Positions 25,162 to 34,898 of a DNA stretch of 64,000 nucleotides are shown here, piece after piece. A program made the translations under genes and the position numbers. The notes beneath the pieces are model-generated. The model made no database searches. It was given only the letters and a program-made list of their open reading frames with translations, and was not told the DNA's origin. Within the stretch, counting starts at the first letter, position 1. Every line of letters starts with the position of its first letter. Origin of the DNA: Candidatus Chlorobium masyuteum (GTDB lineage: Bacteria; Bacteroidota; Chlorobiia; Chlorobiales; Chlorobiaceae); contig NZ_JAAORA010000005.1 of NCBI RefSeq assembly GCF_011601315.1, positions 62,001 through 126,000 of the forward strand, written 5' to 3'.

Positions 25162-26704
25162 ACTCCGGCTTCATGTGGGGGAAGAAGATGACGTCCCTTA
25201 TGGAGTCCTGGCCGGTAATGAGCATAACCATGCGGTCGATGCCGATTCCGAGGCCTGCGCATGGCGGCATGCCGTACTCAAGGGCTCGAAGGAAGTCCTC
25301 ATCAACAATCATGGCCTCTTCATCTCCGCGCTGGCGGAGTTTTGCCTGAGATTCAAGCCGTTCACGCTGAACAACCGGATCGTTCAGCTCTGAAAAGGAG
25401 TTACACACCTCTTTTCCGCCGACAATCAATTCAAAGCGCTCAACAATTCCCGGCTGTGAACGGTGCTCCTTGGCAAGGGGAGACATCTCGGTGGGATAGT
25501 CGGTGATAAAGGTCGGCTGAATAAGCTTTGGTTCTACAAACTCGCCGAATATCTCGTCGATAATCTTGCCGCTGCTGATTTTGGGATCGAGTTCAAGTCC
25601 GAGATCCTTGGCGACATTTCGAAGCTCCACCTCGGACTTCCCTCTGATATTCTTGCCGCTGTACTCTTCGATGGCGTCGATAATGCTCAGACGTTTGAAC
25701 GGCGGTTTCAGGCTGATTTCGTTGCCGAGAAAGAGCGTGACCTCGCTCTTGTTGACCTCAAGCGCAGTGCGGTAGAAGAGCTCCTCGACAAGCTCCATCA
25801 TCCAGTTGTAATCCTTGTAGGCTACGTAGAGCTCGACCTGGGTGAACTCGGGGTTGTGGAAGCGGTCGATACCCTCATTGCGGAAATCCTTGGCAAATTC
25901 GAAGACCCCGTCAAACCCTCCGACAATGAGCCGTTTGAGATAGAGTTCGTTGGCTATGCGCAGGTAGAGTTCCATGTCGAGCGCATTGTGGTGTGTCGTG
26001 AAGGGACGGGCAGCGGCCCCTCCGTATATCGGCTGCAAAATAGGGGTTTCAACTTCAAGCCACCCTTGTGACGAGAAGAACTGCCGCATGAAAGATACAA
26101 CGGCACTCCGCTTGACAAAGGTCTGTCGGACTTCAGGGTTGACAATCAGATCAACATAGCGCTGACGGTAGCGCTGCTCGCGGTCGCTGAATGCGTCAAA
26201 AACCACCTTCTCGCCATCAACCTCCTTCTCCTTCGGAACAGGAATGGGGCGTAGCGATTTACTGAGCAGTTCAAATGATTCGGCATGAACCGAGATCTCT
26301 CCGGTTCTCGTTTTGAAGGTATAGCCTTTGACGCCTACAATATCACCGATATCAAGCAGTTTGAAGGTGTCGTAGGCCGTGTCACCCACTTCATCCTTTT
26401 TCAGGTAGATCTGGATTTTTCCCCTTGAATCCTGGATATGGAAGAACGATGCCTTGCCCATCTTTCTGATGGTCATGATTCTGCCTGCAACGGCAACCGG
26501 CTCTTTGGCCTCTTCGAGGAAGTTTGCAATAATATCCAGGGAGAAGCTGGTGACATCGAAATGGCATGGGTAGGGGTTTATTCCGGCGTCAAGAAGGTGC
26601 TGCCGCTCTTCAAGCCGGCGCTGCATCTGGTCGTTCAGTGAGAGCTGGGGCGTCTGGTCTGGTGTATGCTGGTTATCCGGATTCTGTGCGTTTTCCTTGC
26701 TCAT
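25160..26704 (-). CDS. lysS: Lysyl-tRNA synthetase, class II
   Basis: A 514-residue enzyme. An N-terminal OB-fold anticodon-binding domain is followed by the class II core: motif 2 [18 protein letters not shown] and motif 3 [12 protein letters not shown]. It charges tRNA-Lys in translation. A hydrophilic N-terminal extension of about 25 residues precedes the usual start. It follows crtB by 63 bp on the same strand. Confidence 0.97.
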   Translation of the reverse strand: MSKENAQNPDNQHTPDQTPQLSLNDQMQRRLEERQHLLDAGINPYPCHFDVTSFSLDIIANFLEEAKEPVAVAGRIMTIRKMGKASFFHIQDSRGKIQIYLKKDEVGDTAYDTFKLLDIGDIVGVKGYTFKTRTGEISVHAESFELLSKSLRPIPVPKEKEVDGEKVVFDAFSDREQRYRQRYVDLIVNPEVRQTFVKRSAVVSFMRQFFSSQGWLEVETPILQPIYGGAAARPFTTHHNALDMELYLRIANELYLKRLIVGGFDGVFEFAKDFRNEGIDRFHNPEFTQVELYVAYKDYNWMMELVEELFYRTALEVNKSEVTLFLGNEISLKPPFKRLSIIDAIEEYSGKNIRGKSEVELRNVAKDLGLELDPKISSGKIIDEIFGEFVEPKLIQPTFITDYPTEMSPLAKEHRSQPGIVERFELIVGGKEVCNSFSELNDPVVQRERLESQAKLRQRGDEEAMIVDEDFLRALEYGMPPCAGLGIGIDRMVMLITGQDSIRDVIFFPHMKPE

Positions 26705-26767
26705 GATTACTTTTGCCTTGAAATTCTGGAGGTGAAAAAATATGGTTGGTACAAAGCACCCCTTTCG

Positions 26768-27700
26768 TCAGGAGGCTATACGGGTTTTATACCAGACAAA
26801 TGGAATGGTGCGGATTTTCTGATAGAAAGAGCGATAGGCGCGTTTTGAAAAGACATCGTATCCGTTTTTTTCTATCGCATTTAAAATGTTGCAGTAATTA
26901 ATGCTGCTGATACCGACGGCAAAGCGGCTATGCTTTTCAAGCATGGGAATCCCTTTTTCAGAAGAGCGATAGTAGCTTCTTGCCCGCTCAATCTGAAACT
27001 TTATGAGATTCCGGAAGTTTTCATTATTGGTTTTCTTCATGAACTCCTCCTCTGAATAGTTGAAGCGGCGGAGATCTTCAAGAGGGAGGTAGATTCTTCC
27101 GCGGTCAACATCTTCCCCGATGTCGCGCAGGATGTTGGTAAGCTGCATGGCTATACCAAGTTCAATGGCGTGCTGCAGTGCCTGTTTGTCGCGGTAACCG
27201 AAAATTTCGGAAGTCATGAGCCCGACAACCGAGGCGACCTTGTAGCAGTAGACATAGAGCTCCTCAAAGGTTTCGAAGGGTTTGAACACAATATCCATGG
27301 CAACGCCGTCCATCAGGTCGAGCGGGTACTCTATCGGAATCGGGAAACTTTTGAGCGTATCCTGCCAGGCCATCAGGATAGGGTCATTTACACTCTCGCC
27401 GGCATAACAGGCTTTAAGTCTTGATTTCCACCCTTCAAGCAGGCGCTGAATCTCCTCTTTGGTAATCTGGCCGTTTGTCAGCTTCTCCTCGGCCATATCC
27501 ACCAGATCGTCCACCGTGCGCAAGAGGGCGTAGATTGCAAATATCGGGTTCTGCTGCCTTTTTGGCAGAAAGAGGGTTGCAAGGTAGAATGTTTTTGCGT
27601 GATGCTGTGAAATCTGCCGACAGTATTGATAAGCGTTTTCAAGCGTTATCCTCTTTTCAGGATCCTTGATGGCAGTTTTTCCGTTATAGCTGTAGTTCAT
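26768..27700 (-). CDS. crtB: Phytoene synthase
   Basis: A 310-residue squalene/phytoene synthase. Two Asp-rich motifs bind the diphosphates: LLRTVDDLVD near residue 60 and QLTNILRDIGEDVDRGRIYLP near 190, the latter the family signature. It condenses two geranylgeranyl diphosphates to phytoene, the first step of carotenoid synthesis (chlorobactene or isorenieratene in green sulfur bacteria). No desaturase gene is adjacent. Starts 208 bp from the divergent hflX. Confidence 0.95.
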   Translation of the reverse strand: MNYSYNGKTAIKDPEKRITLENAYQYCRQISQHHAKTFYLATLFLPKRQQNPIFAIYALLRTVDDLVDMAEEKLTNGQITKEEIQRLLEGWKSRLKACYAGESVNDPILMAWQDTLKSFPIPIEYPLDLMDGVAMDIVFKPFETFEELYVYCYKVASVVGLMTSEIFGYRDKQALQHAIELGIAMQLTNILRDIGEDVDRGRIYLPLEDLRRFNYSEEEFMKKTNNENFRNLIKFQIERARSYYRSSEKGIPMLEKHSRFAVGISSINYCNILNAIEKNGYDVFSKRAYRSFYQKIRTIPFVWYKTRIAS

Positions 27701-27818
27701 CTGACATCCGCGCTTATATTAGCCTGTTCCTGTCATCACAGCTCGTTTACCCGTTTACGGTATGCCGTGAAAGAAAAATGTGTAACTTTTTACGTAACGA
27801 GTTTGTTTACAAGAAGAG

Positions 27819-27847
27819 TTGTCAAGATAAAACAATGGTTGTAATAT
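27819..27847 (+). promoter_or_regulatory. Predicted sigma-70-type promoter for hflX-ybeY
   Basis: TTGTCA (27819-27824) and TAATAT (27842-27847) are separated by exactly 17 bp, about 60 bp before the hflX start. This fits a vegetative promoter. Confidence 0.55.
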
Positions 27848-27907
27848 AGCAACATGCCAGGTTACAGATCGTTTTCATTTAAATAGTTACATAATTACAT
27901 CCCCCTT

Positions 27908-29212
27908 TTGAATACTCTTCCTTCTGATAATAAACGGGAAAAGGCTGTTCTTGTCGGTCTCTGTTCCCAGCCTGAAACACCCCGCGCTCTTGTAGAGGAG
28001 TATCTTGCTGAACTGGCTTTTCTTGCTGATACGGCCGGTGCCGATGTCATTGAATCGTACATACAGGAGAAAAAAATTCGCGATCCGGCCTACTGCATCG
28101 GAAAGGGGAAGGTTGATGAACTGATTCCGTTTGTCAAAGAGCATGAGGTCGATCTTGTGATTTTTGATGATGATCTTACACCCGGTCAGGCCAGAAACCT
28201 TGAGCGGGCGCTTGAGTGCAAGGTGATTGACCGTACAGGTCTGATCCTGCAGATTTTTGCCATAAGGGCGCAGTCTGCCCAGGCCAGGATGCAGGTTGAA
28301 CTTGCCCAGCTTGAATATATGCTGCCCCGCCTCTCCGGAGCCTGGACCCATCTTTCAAAACAGAAGGGAGGTATCGGCAGCAAGGGGCCGGGTGAGACCC
28401 AGATCGAGACCGACCGCCGTCTGGTCCGTAACCGAATCTCCCTGCTGAAAAAAAAGCTTCGCGAGGTTTCGCTGCAGCATAATACCCAGACCAGAGGCCG
28501 TCAGACGGTGCCGAGGGTTGCACTTGTCGGCTACACCAATGCCGGCAAGTCCACCCTCATGAATATTCTCTGTCCTGAGGCAGAGGCTTTTGCCGAAAAC
28601 CGTCTTTTCGCCACGCTCGATACCAAAACCCGAAGGCTGGAGCTGAGTATCAACAAGCTGGTTCTGCTCTCCGATACGGTCGGTTTTATCCGTAAACTGC
28701 CGCACCATCTTGTTGAAAGTTTCAAGTCAACGCTTGATGAGGTCCTTCAGGCCGATTTTCTGCTTCATGTGATTGATATCAGTCATCCCGGCTTTGAGGA
28801 TCAGATGCAGGTGGTGCGCGAGACCCTCAAGGAGCTTGGCGTTGATCATGAAAACTTCATTGAGGTGTTCAACAAGATCGATGCGCTTGAAGATCAGGAG
28901 CTCCTGAAGTCAATACGGGCTAAATATCCTGACGCGGTCTTTATTTCCGCAGCAAGGGGTGTGAACATCCCTGTTCTCAAGGAGATTATCGGAAAGTATG
29001 TTGCCCGTGACTACAAGGAGCGGAAAATTCTGACGCATGTCTCCAACTACAAACTGATCGGTTATCTTTACGAGAATACCGAAGTGATTGAGAAGCGCTA
29101 TCTTGATGAGGATGTTGAACTGACCTTCAGGGTGCATAAAAACAGGATCAAACATATCGATGCACTTGTCGGTGCATCAGAACCACTCCACTATGACATT
29201 ACAGATTCATAA
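27908..29212 (+). CDS. hflX: GTPase HflX
   Basis: A 434-residue protein. The N-terminal HflX domain includes the glycine-rich GGIGSKGPGETQIETDRR linker, followed by a G domain with P-loop GYTNAGKST, DTVGFIRKLP and NKID. HflX splits stalled 70S ribosomes under stress. No ATG is available near the conserved N-terminus, so TTG 27908 is taken as start; an in-frame stop lies at 27884. No clear ribosome-binding site is seen. It overlaps ybeY by 20 bp. Confidence 0.95.
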   Translation: MNTLPSDNKREKAVLVGLCSQPETPRALVEEYLAELAFLADTAGADVIESYIQEKKIRDPAYCIGKGKVDELIPFVKEHEVDLVIFDDDLTPGQARNLERALECKVIDRTGLILQIFAIRAQSAQARMQVELAQLEYMLPRLSGAWTHLSKQKGGIGSKGPGETQIETDRRLVRNRISLLKKKLREVSLQHNTQTRGRQTVPRVALVGYTNAGKSTLMNILCPEAEAFAENRLFATLDTKTRRLELSINKLVLLSDTVGFIRKLPHHLVESFKSTLDEVLQADFLLHVIDISHPGFEDQMQVVRETLKELGVDHENFIEVFNKIDALEDQELLKSIRAKYPDAVFISAARGVNIPVLKEIIGKYVARDYKERKILTHVSNYKLIGYLYENTEVIEKRYLDEDVELTFRVHKNRIKHIDALVGASEPLHYDITDS

Positions 29213-29609
29213 TACCACCAGAAGGGAGGTTCCCGAGCAGCTGCTCAGCGATGCTGTACTTCTGGTTCTTGAAACCGAAGAGTTTACCGTTGACTCTGTT
29301 GTCGGTGTCTATTGCGGCAATAAAATGATCCAGCGTATCAACCGGGAGTTTCTCGGCCATGACTATCCTACTGATACGGTCACCTTCCGGTACAGCAAGG
29401 ATCGTGAAGTTGATGGTGAGTTTTATATTTCACTTGATGTTGTGCGGGAAAACGCCGCCAGATTTGATGCCGATTTTCTCCAGGAGCTTCTTCGCGTAAC
29501 CATTCATTCGGCCCTGCATCTCATCGGCTACGATGATCAGTCGCCGGAAGAGAGGGCAGGCATGCAGGAGAAAGAGGCTTTCTATCTCGCCCGTCTTGCC
29601 CGGAACTAA
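29193..29609 (+). CDS. ybeY: Endoribonuclease YbeY (rRNA maturation)
   Basis: A 138-residue protein from ATG 29193 inside the end of hflX. The metal-site motif reads HSALHLIGYDDQ, where most bacteria have HGxLHLxGYDH; the third ligand position is Asp rather than His. YbeY is a zinc metalloprotein needed for 16S rRNA 3' end processing and ribosome quality control. Coupling to hflX fits a shared ribosome role. Confidence 0.92.
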   Translation: MTLQIHNTTRREVPEQLLSDAVLLVLETEEFTVDSVVGVYCGNKMIQRINREFLGHDYPTDTVTFRYSKDREVDGEFYISLDVVRENAARFDADFLQELLRVTIHSALHLIGYDDQSPEERAGMQEKEAFYLARLARN

Positions 29610-29630
29610 CCTGTTAAAATTTCCCGAATC

Positions 29631-30170
29631 ATGAAGAGCAGCAACGATTTTGATTCTTCGCAGCCGAAACCGTCGTTCTGGCGCCGTTTTCTTCTTGTTA
29701 CCACCATGCTTGTTATGCTGCTGCTTGCCGGCGGGATTGTTGTTGTTCGCTACCTTGGTGAACGAAAGCTGGACGAGCAGAGAGAGCTTGCCGGGAGCCG
29801 GTTTGTCGATTTGCAGCGTCAGGATATTGCCCTCTTTGCAGTTCCTCTTTCCTGGTCGGTCAGAAAGGAGCTTATCAAACAAAACTATGAGCAGATTGAT
29901 GAGTATTTCAGTCAGCTTGTAAAAAGAAAAGGGTTCGGCTTGATCATGCTTGTTGATCCCTCCGGTACCGTCAGGGTATCGACAGACCGGAAAATTCAGG
30001 GGAGCTCTTTTTATCTTCGCTATCCCGGTTTCCGCCTTGATGCTCCGGGAACGGTATCGTATCGTGTCAGGGAAGGAGAAAGCCTCTACCTTGTTCCGGT
30101 CATGGGACTGAACGAGAAGATCGGTACCATTGCTTTTCTTTACCGGTACCGGACGTTTTCACTGCCCTGA
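29631..30170 (+). CDS. Single-pass membrane protein with periplasmic sensor-like domain
   Basis: A 179-residue protein. A cytosolic N-terminus of about 18 residues precedes one membrane helix (FLLVTTMLVMLLLAGGIVVV). The remaining 140 residues would be periplasmic and include LIMLVDPSGTVRVSTD and IGTIAFLYRYR, reminiscent of Cache/PAS-like sensor folds. No output domain follows, so it is not a complete receptor. It is 21 bp after ybeY, probably co-transcribed. The family is not recognised. Confidence 0.7.
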   Translation: MKSSNDFDSSQPKPSFWRRFLLVTTMLVMLLLAGGIVVVRYLGERKLDEQRELAGSRFVDLQRQDIALFAVPLSWSVRKELIKQNYEQIDEYFSQLVKRKGFGLIMLVDPSGTVRVSTDRKIQGSSFYLRYPGFRLDAPGTVSYRVREGESLYLVPVMGLNEKIGTIAFLYRYRTFSLP

Positions 30171-30478
30171 GGGAGTTTTGGTCCGCCGCTGTTCTTCTGT
30201 TTTAACCCTGTGATTGCTTCGCTGGTCCCCCTTATGTAACTAAAGGGTTCCGGGTATCGTGAGGTATTTTCCCCGCTCATTCTCTGCGTTCAATTCCGGA
30301 TAGGGCCCGCAATAGCCAACTATAAAGGAAAATATATTGAGAGGGGAAAATACATGCTTTTTTTTATAGAGTACAAAATAATTCCGATGAAAATATTAGA
30401 TTAAAATGAAGATTTACTTTGTGGAGACAGTGTGAAGTTGAGTTCTTTTCATGCATTAACAATAAAAATAAAATAAAA
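30171..30478. promoter_or_regulatory. Intergenic region upstream of pal with long-range inverted repeat
   Basis: GTATTTTCCCC (30264-30274) and GGGGAAAATAC (30343-30353) are a perfect 11-bp inverted repeat 68 nt apart. The rest is AT-rich leading into pal and has no gene. Could be an operator pair or an mRNA leader fold. Confidence 0.45.
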
Positions 30479-30931
30479 ATGAAAACAGTCAGCCCTTTAT
30501 TCAAAACTCTGATAATTCCGGCAATGCTTTTGCTTGGAGCCTGCGGCAGTGAAAAGGAAGTTGCGGTTGCACCTCCTCCTCCCCCTCCGCCGGCAGTTGT
30601 TCCTGTTCTCGGTGATGTATTTTTTGATTTTGATAAATCAGATATTCGCACCGATGCGGTTGATCAGCTCAAGACCAATGCTCAGTGGTTACAGGCAAAT
30701 CCCTCCCAAAAAGTGGTTGTTGAAGGCCATTGCGACAACAGGGGTACTGCCGAGTATAACCTTGCGCTTGGCGAACGCCGTGCAGCTGCAGCCAGAGATT
30801 TCGTTGTTAATCTTGGCACCGATGCCGCCCGTGTTAAGACGGTCAGCTATGGCGAGGAGAGACCATTTGCACAGGGAAACACCGAAGAGGCCTGGGCTCA
30901 GAACAGACGCGCTCACTTCGTTGGTGAATAA
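30479..30931 (+). CDS. pal: Peptidoglycan-associated OmpA-like lipoprotein (Pal)
   Basis: A 150-residue protein from ATG 30479. The signal peptide ends at lipobox LLGAC (Cys22). A proline-rich linker (seven Pro) leads to an OmpA-like domain with [34 protein letters not shown] and a terminal NRRAHF. It anchors the outer membrane to peptidoglycan. No tolB is adjacent. A strong terminator follows. Confidence 0.9.
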   Translation: MKTVSPLFKTLIIPAMLLLGACGSEKEVAVAPPPPPPPAVVPVLGDVFFDFDKSDIRTDAVDQLKTNAQWLQANPSQKVVVEGHCDNRGTAEYNLALGERRAAAARDFVVNLGTDAARVKTVSYGEERPFAQGNTEEAWAQNRRAHFVGE

Positions 30932-30959
30932 GAAGATCAGGGTGTAAACACACTCTTTG

Positions 30960-30992
30960 GGGCAGGCAGTGAAAATGCCTGCCCTTTTTTTT
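30960..30992 (+). terminator. Intrinsic terminator of pal
   Basis: A 9-bp stem GGGCAGGCA/TGCCTGCCC with a 7-nt loop, followed by eight T bases. Confidence 0.93.
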
Positions 30993-31138
30993 ATCCATCA
31001 AACACCCTTTTCGTTGAATGTTCGATGGTTTGCACCCTCTTCATGTGCATTTTCCCTCTGTAACCGTATGGTTTCTTTTCTGATTTTGTAAGTTCTTCTG
31101 ATTGCTACTTGCGAATTAACATTCAAGGAGAGGGTACG

Positions 31139-31360
31139 ATGAACGACGTGAAAAATCAGGACGCAGAGAGAGTTGTAGTGACGGATATCCGCATGCCTTT
31201 CTGGTCCATGGTCCTGTTTATGGTGAAGATGGTTTTTGCAAGCATTCCCGCGCTTATTATTTTTTCAGCAGTGATCTCGTTGATCATGACACTCCTGATG
31301 ACACTTTTCGGTACCATGTGGGGCTTTCACAGCGTGTTTCAGGAGGGCCCTTCATTTTAA
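31139..31360 (+). CDS. Small membrane protein
   Basis: A 73-residue protein from ATG 31139, with AGGAGAGGG upstream. A polar N-terminus of about 20 residues is followed by one long or two short membrane segments (SMVLFMVKMVF, then ASIPALIIFSAVISLIMTLLMTLF). No known family recognised. It ends 38 bp before the aminotransferase start and may be co-transcribed with it. Confidence 0.65.
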   Translation: MNDVKNQDAERVVVTDIRMPFWSMVLFMVKMVFASIPALIIFSAVISLIMTLLMTLFGTMWGFHSVFQEGPSF

Positions 31361-31398
31361 GTTTCAGCACAGGAGTTTCTTCAAGCATAAAAAACGTT

Positions 31399-32556
31399 AT
31401 GGCTCTTACCCTAAGCGAGCGTCACGGATGCGTGATGCAATCGGAAATCCGCAATATGTCGAATGAGTGCCGTCGCGTCGGCGGCATCAATCTTTCGCAG
31501 GGAGTCTGTGATACTCCTGTACCTGATATCGTTCAGGAGGGTGCACGGGAGGCGATCCGGGAGGGGGTGAATACCTATACCCACTATGCCGGTCTGTTGA
31601 CTCTCCGGGAGGCTGTTGCCCAGAAGCAGAAACGATTTTCCGGAATCAATGTCGATCCCGAGTCGGAAATTATTGTCAGTGCCGGTGCGACGGGGGCGCT
31701 TTATTGTGCGTTTCAGGCCCTGTTGAACCCCGGAGATGAGGTGATTCTTTTTGAGCCCTTCTACGGCTATCATGTCAGCACGCTGCAGGCGTCGGAAGCC
31801 GTACCGGTCTATCTTCCTCTTCGTCTTCCCGACTGGTCGTTCAGCACTCATGACCTGGAGCATCTGGTGACGCCGCGAACGAAAGGGATCATTGTCAATA
31901 CGCCGGCCAACCCCTCCGGAAAGGTCTTTACCACTGAAGAGCTTGAGCTGATCGCTCTGTTTGCGGAGCGTTATGATCTGTTTGTCTTTACTGATGAGAT
32001 ATACGAGCATTTTCTCTATGGCGGCCGGACTCACCACTCATTTTCCGCCCTCCCGGGCATGAAGGAGAGGACCATTACGGTATCGGGTGCATCAAAAACC
32101 TTCAGCGTCACCGGCTGGAGGATCGGCTATGCTCTCTGTGATGCGCGCTGGGCACAGGCTATCGGCTACTTCAATGATCTTGTCTACGTCTGTGCACCTG
32201 CTCCTCTCCAGATCGGCGTTGCAAAAGGATTGCTTGAGCTTGGTGACGACTATTACCGGGCACTTTCCGTTGAATATGAAGCGAAGCGGGACCTCTTCTG
32301 CCGTGCCCTTACACGGGCAGGGCTTGTGCCCTCCATTCCCGATGGCGCCTATTATGTGCTTGCCGATGTATCCCGTATACCCGGCAAGAGTGCCAAAGAG
32401 CGGGCCATGCACATCCTCCGGAAGAGCGGGGTCGCCAGCGTGCCTGCCAGTGCATTCTATCATGATGGCCGTGGCGAGTCGATGGTTCGCTTCTGTTTTG
32501 CCAAAGAGGATGCTGTACTGGAGGAGGCAGGCCATCGCCTTCAGATCCTGGCCTGA
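31399..32556 (+). CDS. Class I/II pyridoxal-phosphate aminotransferase
   Basis: A 385-residue fold-type I aminotransferase from ATG 31399. The substrate loop GGINLSQGVCDTPVP, AGATGALYCAF, NTPANPSGKVF, the PLP Asp in FTDEIYEHF, and the PLP lysine in SGASKTFSVTGWRIGY are all present. The family covers aspartate, aromatic and methionine-related 2-oxoacid transaminases; the substrate cannot be fixed by sequence. Confidence 0.88.
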   Translation: MALTLSERHGCVMQSEIRNMSNECRRVGGINLSQGVCDTPVPDIVQEGAREAIREGVNTYTHYAGLLTLREAVAQKQKRFSGINVDPESEIIVSAGATGALYCAFQALLNPGDEVILFEPFYGYHVSTLQASEAVPVYLPLRLPDWSFSTHDLEHLVTPRTKGIIVNTPANPSGKVFTTEELELIALFAERYDLFVFTDEIYEHFLYGGRTHHSFSALPGMKERTITVSGASKTFSVTGWRIGYALCDARWAQAIGYFNDLVYVCAPAPLQIGVAKGLLELGDDYYRALSVEYEAKRDLFCRALTRAGLVPSIPDGAYYVLADVSRIPGKSAKERAMHILRKSGVASVPASAFYHDGRGESMVRFCFAKEDAVLEEAGHRLQILA

Positions 32557-32705
32557 AGGGAAACTTTTTTCAGAGCGACGCCATCAACCATAAGAAGCGC
32601 AGCAGTACACTCTCTTTTTCTGACAGATGAAACCCCTCACCCCTCATTGTTGTTACCATTAACTGGCTCTCGGGAGTAGTTAACCAAACAGAAGAGGGAG
32701 TAGTA

Positions 32706-32894
32706 ATGAATATTGTTGAAAGGGTATCCGTAGCCTGTCCTTACTGCGGAGAGCTTATGGAGCTTCAGGTTGATTGCTCGGAAGGGGATCAGGAGTTTCA
32801 GGAGGATTGTCCGGTTTGCTGCAAACCGGTCACCGTTTCGGTGGCATTTTCGGATAAAGGAATTACATCGGTGGAGGCCAGACCGGAAGAGTAG
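32706..32894 (+). CDS. CPXCG-motif zinc-ribbon small protein
   Basis: A 62-residue protein with CPYCGE and DCPVCCKP, two CxxC knuckles for one zinc, in an acidic frame (DCSEGDQEFQEDC). This matches the small CPXCG cysteine-rich family, of unknown function. It is a single gene between the aminotransferase and rnpB. Confidence 0.8.
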   Translation: MNIVERVSVACPYCGELMELQVDCSEGDQEFQEDCPVCCKPVTVSVAFSDKGITSVEARPEE

Positions 32895-32955
32895 GCCGCT
32901 GAACGCAACTCCGGCGGATTCCGGATCGGATGGAGTTCGTTTCTAAAAAAAAGCT

Positions 32956-33354
32956 GAAACCGAAGCTGTAAGCCGAATTCTGTGGATTATCCGGAGTCCG
33001 GATAAAACTGCAGCCATTTATCTGATGCGGCTTACCCGAAAACTCTCCTTTCGGAATTGAACGGGCCGCTCTCTTTCCCCGGAGGGAAAAGTTTTCCTAT
33101 TTAGCCTTGCTTCGGGGAGGTTTGCCAAGCGCAGTGCATTACTGCACTGCCTGGTGGTCTCTTACACCGCCGTTTCACCCTTACTCCGGCCGTCCGGAGC
33201 GGTCTGTTTTCTGTTGCACTCTCTGTGATAACCGGCTTGCGCCGTCATCCCCGGGCTTGAGCCTTTCGGCTCTCGACCGGCACCCTGCCCTGTGAAGTTC
33301 GGACTTTCCTCTGTGCGGCCTGATGCTGCACAGCGACTGCACACTTGCGGTTTC
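32956..33354 (-). ncRNA. rnpB: RNase P RNA, bacterial type A
   Basis: On the minus strand, the universally conserved AGAGGAAAGTCCGAAC (P4 5' side) lies near 33300-33315 and ACAGAATTCGGCTTAC (P4 3' side) near 32970-32985. The ends GAAACCG-C-AAG (5') and CTTCGGTTTC (3') pair as helix P1, which sets the limits. The interior has GGTGAAACGG and AGGAAAAC elements. A run of eight T follows the 3' end. RNase P removes 5' leaders from tRNA precursors. Confidence 0.95.
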
Positions 33355-33416
33355 AGCAATTATAACAACTCTAATGGAACTGCGATCGTTCCGGCACCGG
33401 AGTGCCTCTCTTCTCC

Positions 33417-34217
33417 TTACAACTCGGCTTCTTCAAAAAGGCGCTCATGGACTACAATCCGGCCGCATGACTCGCAAAGATAGAAGCCACCCTGCACAAT
33501 CATGGTGTGACGGTTGGTCGGAACCCTGGTATTACATCCTGAACAGGCATTTCTGTTCAGCCTGACGACTGCATTCTGCAGGGTGCCGCTTCTGAGATGG
33601 TCATATTTATCAAGCAGGCGTCTGGCCTCTTTGGTAATAAGTGCACGCTGAGCAGCAACCTTTTTCTTCAGGGAGTCAACATCCTCGGCGGTTTCAATAA
33701 CAATTCCCTCCAGCTCCTCTCTTTTCTGTTCGAGCTGCCGGGTAAGATCTTCAAGCTGCTGCTGGAGAATATCGTCCGGCATCATCTCTTCTGAAATTTC
33801 GTCATAGCGGTTCTCGGTGATAAGCTGACGGCCTTTCTGCTGAATCTCCTGTGCACGCTGTTCTGCATGAGCAATGTCCTGAAGCTGGATTTCCGCCTGG
33901 GCTATCTCCTTCTCTTCATATTCAATCTGCTTGGAAAGTGCATCATACTCCTTGTTATTGCGGGCGAGTGTCTGCTTCTCCTTGAAGGATCTGATTTTGT
34001 CCTTGCACTCGTTGATGGTTTCATGGAGCTTCTGACGCAGTTTCAGGTGATCATCGGCAACTTTTTTGCGTGACTCGATCTGGCGATTGGTAAAGGCCAG
34101 GTCTTCATCAAGTGCGGTTATCTCCTCCGGGAGACCTTTCTGAAGGCTGACGATGCTTTCTATCTGGTTGTCAAGATGCTGTAGCCTGACAAGAAGGTTT
34201 ATTTTGGTATGATCCAC
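33417..34217 (-). CDS. Coiled-coil zinc-ribbon protein (CT398/zf-RING_7 type)
   Basis: A 266-residue protein with GTG start at 34217. Residues 10-190 form long heptad-rich coiled coils. The C-terminus has CSGCN and LCESCGR, a four-cysteine zinc ribbon, near residues 225-255. This layout is shared by a widespread family of uncharacterised proteins, proposed to bind nucleic acid or chaperone partners. It sits immediately upstream of rnpB on the same strand. Confidence 0.82.
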   Translation of the reverse strand: MDHTKINLLVRLQHLDNQIESIVSLQKGLPEEITALDEDLAFTNRQIESRKKVADDHLKLRQKLHETINECKDKIRSFKEKQTLARNNKEYDALSKQIEYEEKEIAQAEIQLQDIAHAEQRAQEIQQKGRQLITENRYDEISEEMMPDDILQQQLEDLTRQLEQKREELEGIVIETAEDVDSLKKKVAAQRALITKEARRLLDKYDHLRSGTLQNAVVRLNRNACSGCNTRVPTNRHTMIVQGGFYLCESCGRIVVHERLFEEAEL

Positions 34218-34374
34218 TACGGCTGATGGTTTGGATTGTTAAATCATAAAAAAAGCACCTTTTCCGGGAAAAGGTGCGCACCCTGCTGTGTATGTAAGAA
34301 AGCCTGTCTGATCGTTATCGATCGCAGAACATGTATTGTGTGATTTCATCTGCATATCGCGGTAGATTTTTTTG

Positions 34375-34456
34375 TGCCCGAAAGGAGACTCGAACTCCTA
34401 CACCTTGCGGCGCGCGTCCCTGAAACGCGTGCGTCTACCAATTCCGCCATTCGGGC
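34375..34456 (-). tRNA. tRNA-Leu (anticodon CAG)
   Basis: Minus-strand type II tRNA. The acceptor arms GCCCGAA and TTCGGGC pair. The anticodon stem CGCGT/ACGCG encloses loop TTCAGGG, giving CAG (reads CUG). A long variable arm and T loop TTCGAGT follow. CCA is not encoded. Confidence 0.96.
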
Positions 34457-34523
34457 AATGCGTTATGCTTCAACCGGAGCAAAAAGCAGACTCTTTTCTG
34501 TCTTACGTGACGAATAGAGAGCG

Positions 34524-34706
34524 TTACTTGATCTCCTTGTGCAGGGTATGACGCTGCAGGTTGGGATTGTACTTCTTCAAGATAAGACGATCAGTCGTAT
34601 TTTTCTTGTTTTTTGTGGTTGTATATCGTGAAACCGTTTTTCCTTCCTTTTTTGCTTCAGTGCACTCAAGGGTGATAACGATTCTGTTTTCCTTTCCTTT
34701 TGCCAT
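34524..34706 (-). CDS. rpmG: 50S ribosomal protein L33
   Basis: A 60-residue basic protein from ATG 34706, beginning [17 protein letters not shown], with [14 protein letters not shown] and the terminal HTLHKEIK typical of L33. Only one cysteine remains, so this is the zinc-free form of L33. It lies between tRNA-Leu and the divergent lysA. Confidence 0.95.
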   Translation of the reverse strand: MAKGKENRIVITLECTEAKKEGKTVSRYTTTKNKKNTTDRLILKKYNPNLQRHTLHKEIK

Positions 34707-34898
34707 GGTAACCCCGATCCGGTATAAGTTGTAAAGAGTTGTGAATATAAACCCTTCAGGGTGAATTTGCAAGTTAAGGGTTTTTTCTTTCCGTGATAAC
34801 GTGAGAAAGAGTATTTTTAACCTGCCTCAGGGCAGAGCCCTTTGCGCCTTTGATCTGGAGTGTATCGCTATAAAAATTCAATAACCGGAACCAACACC

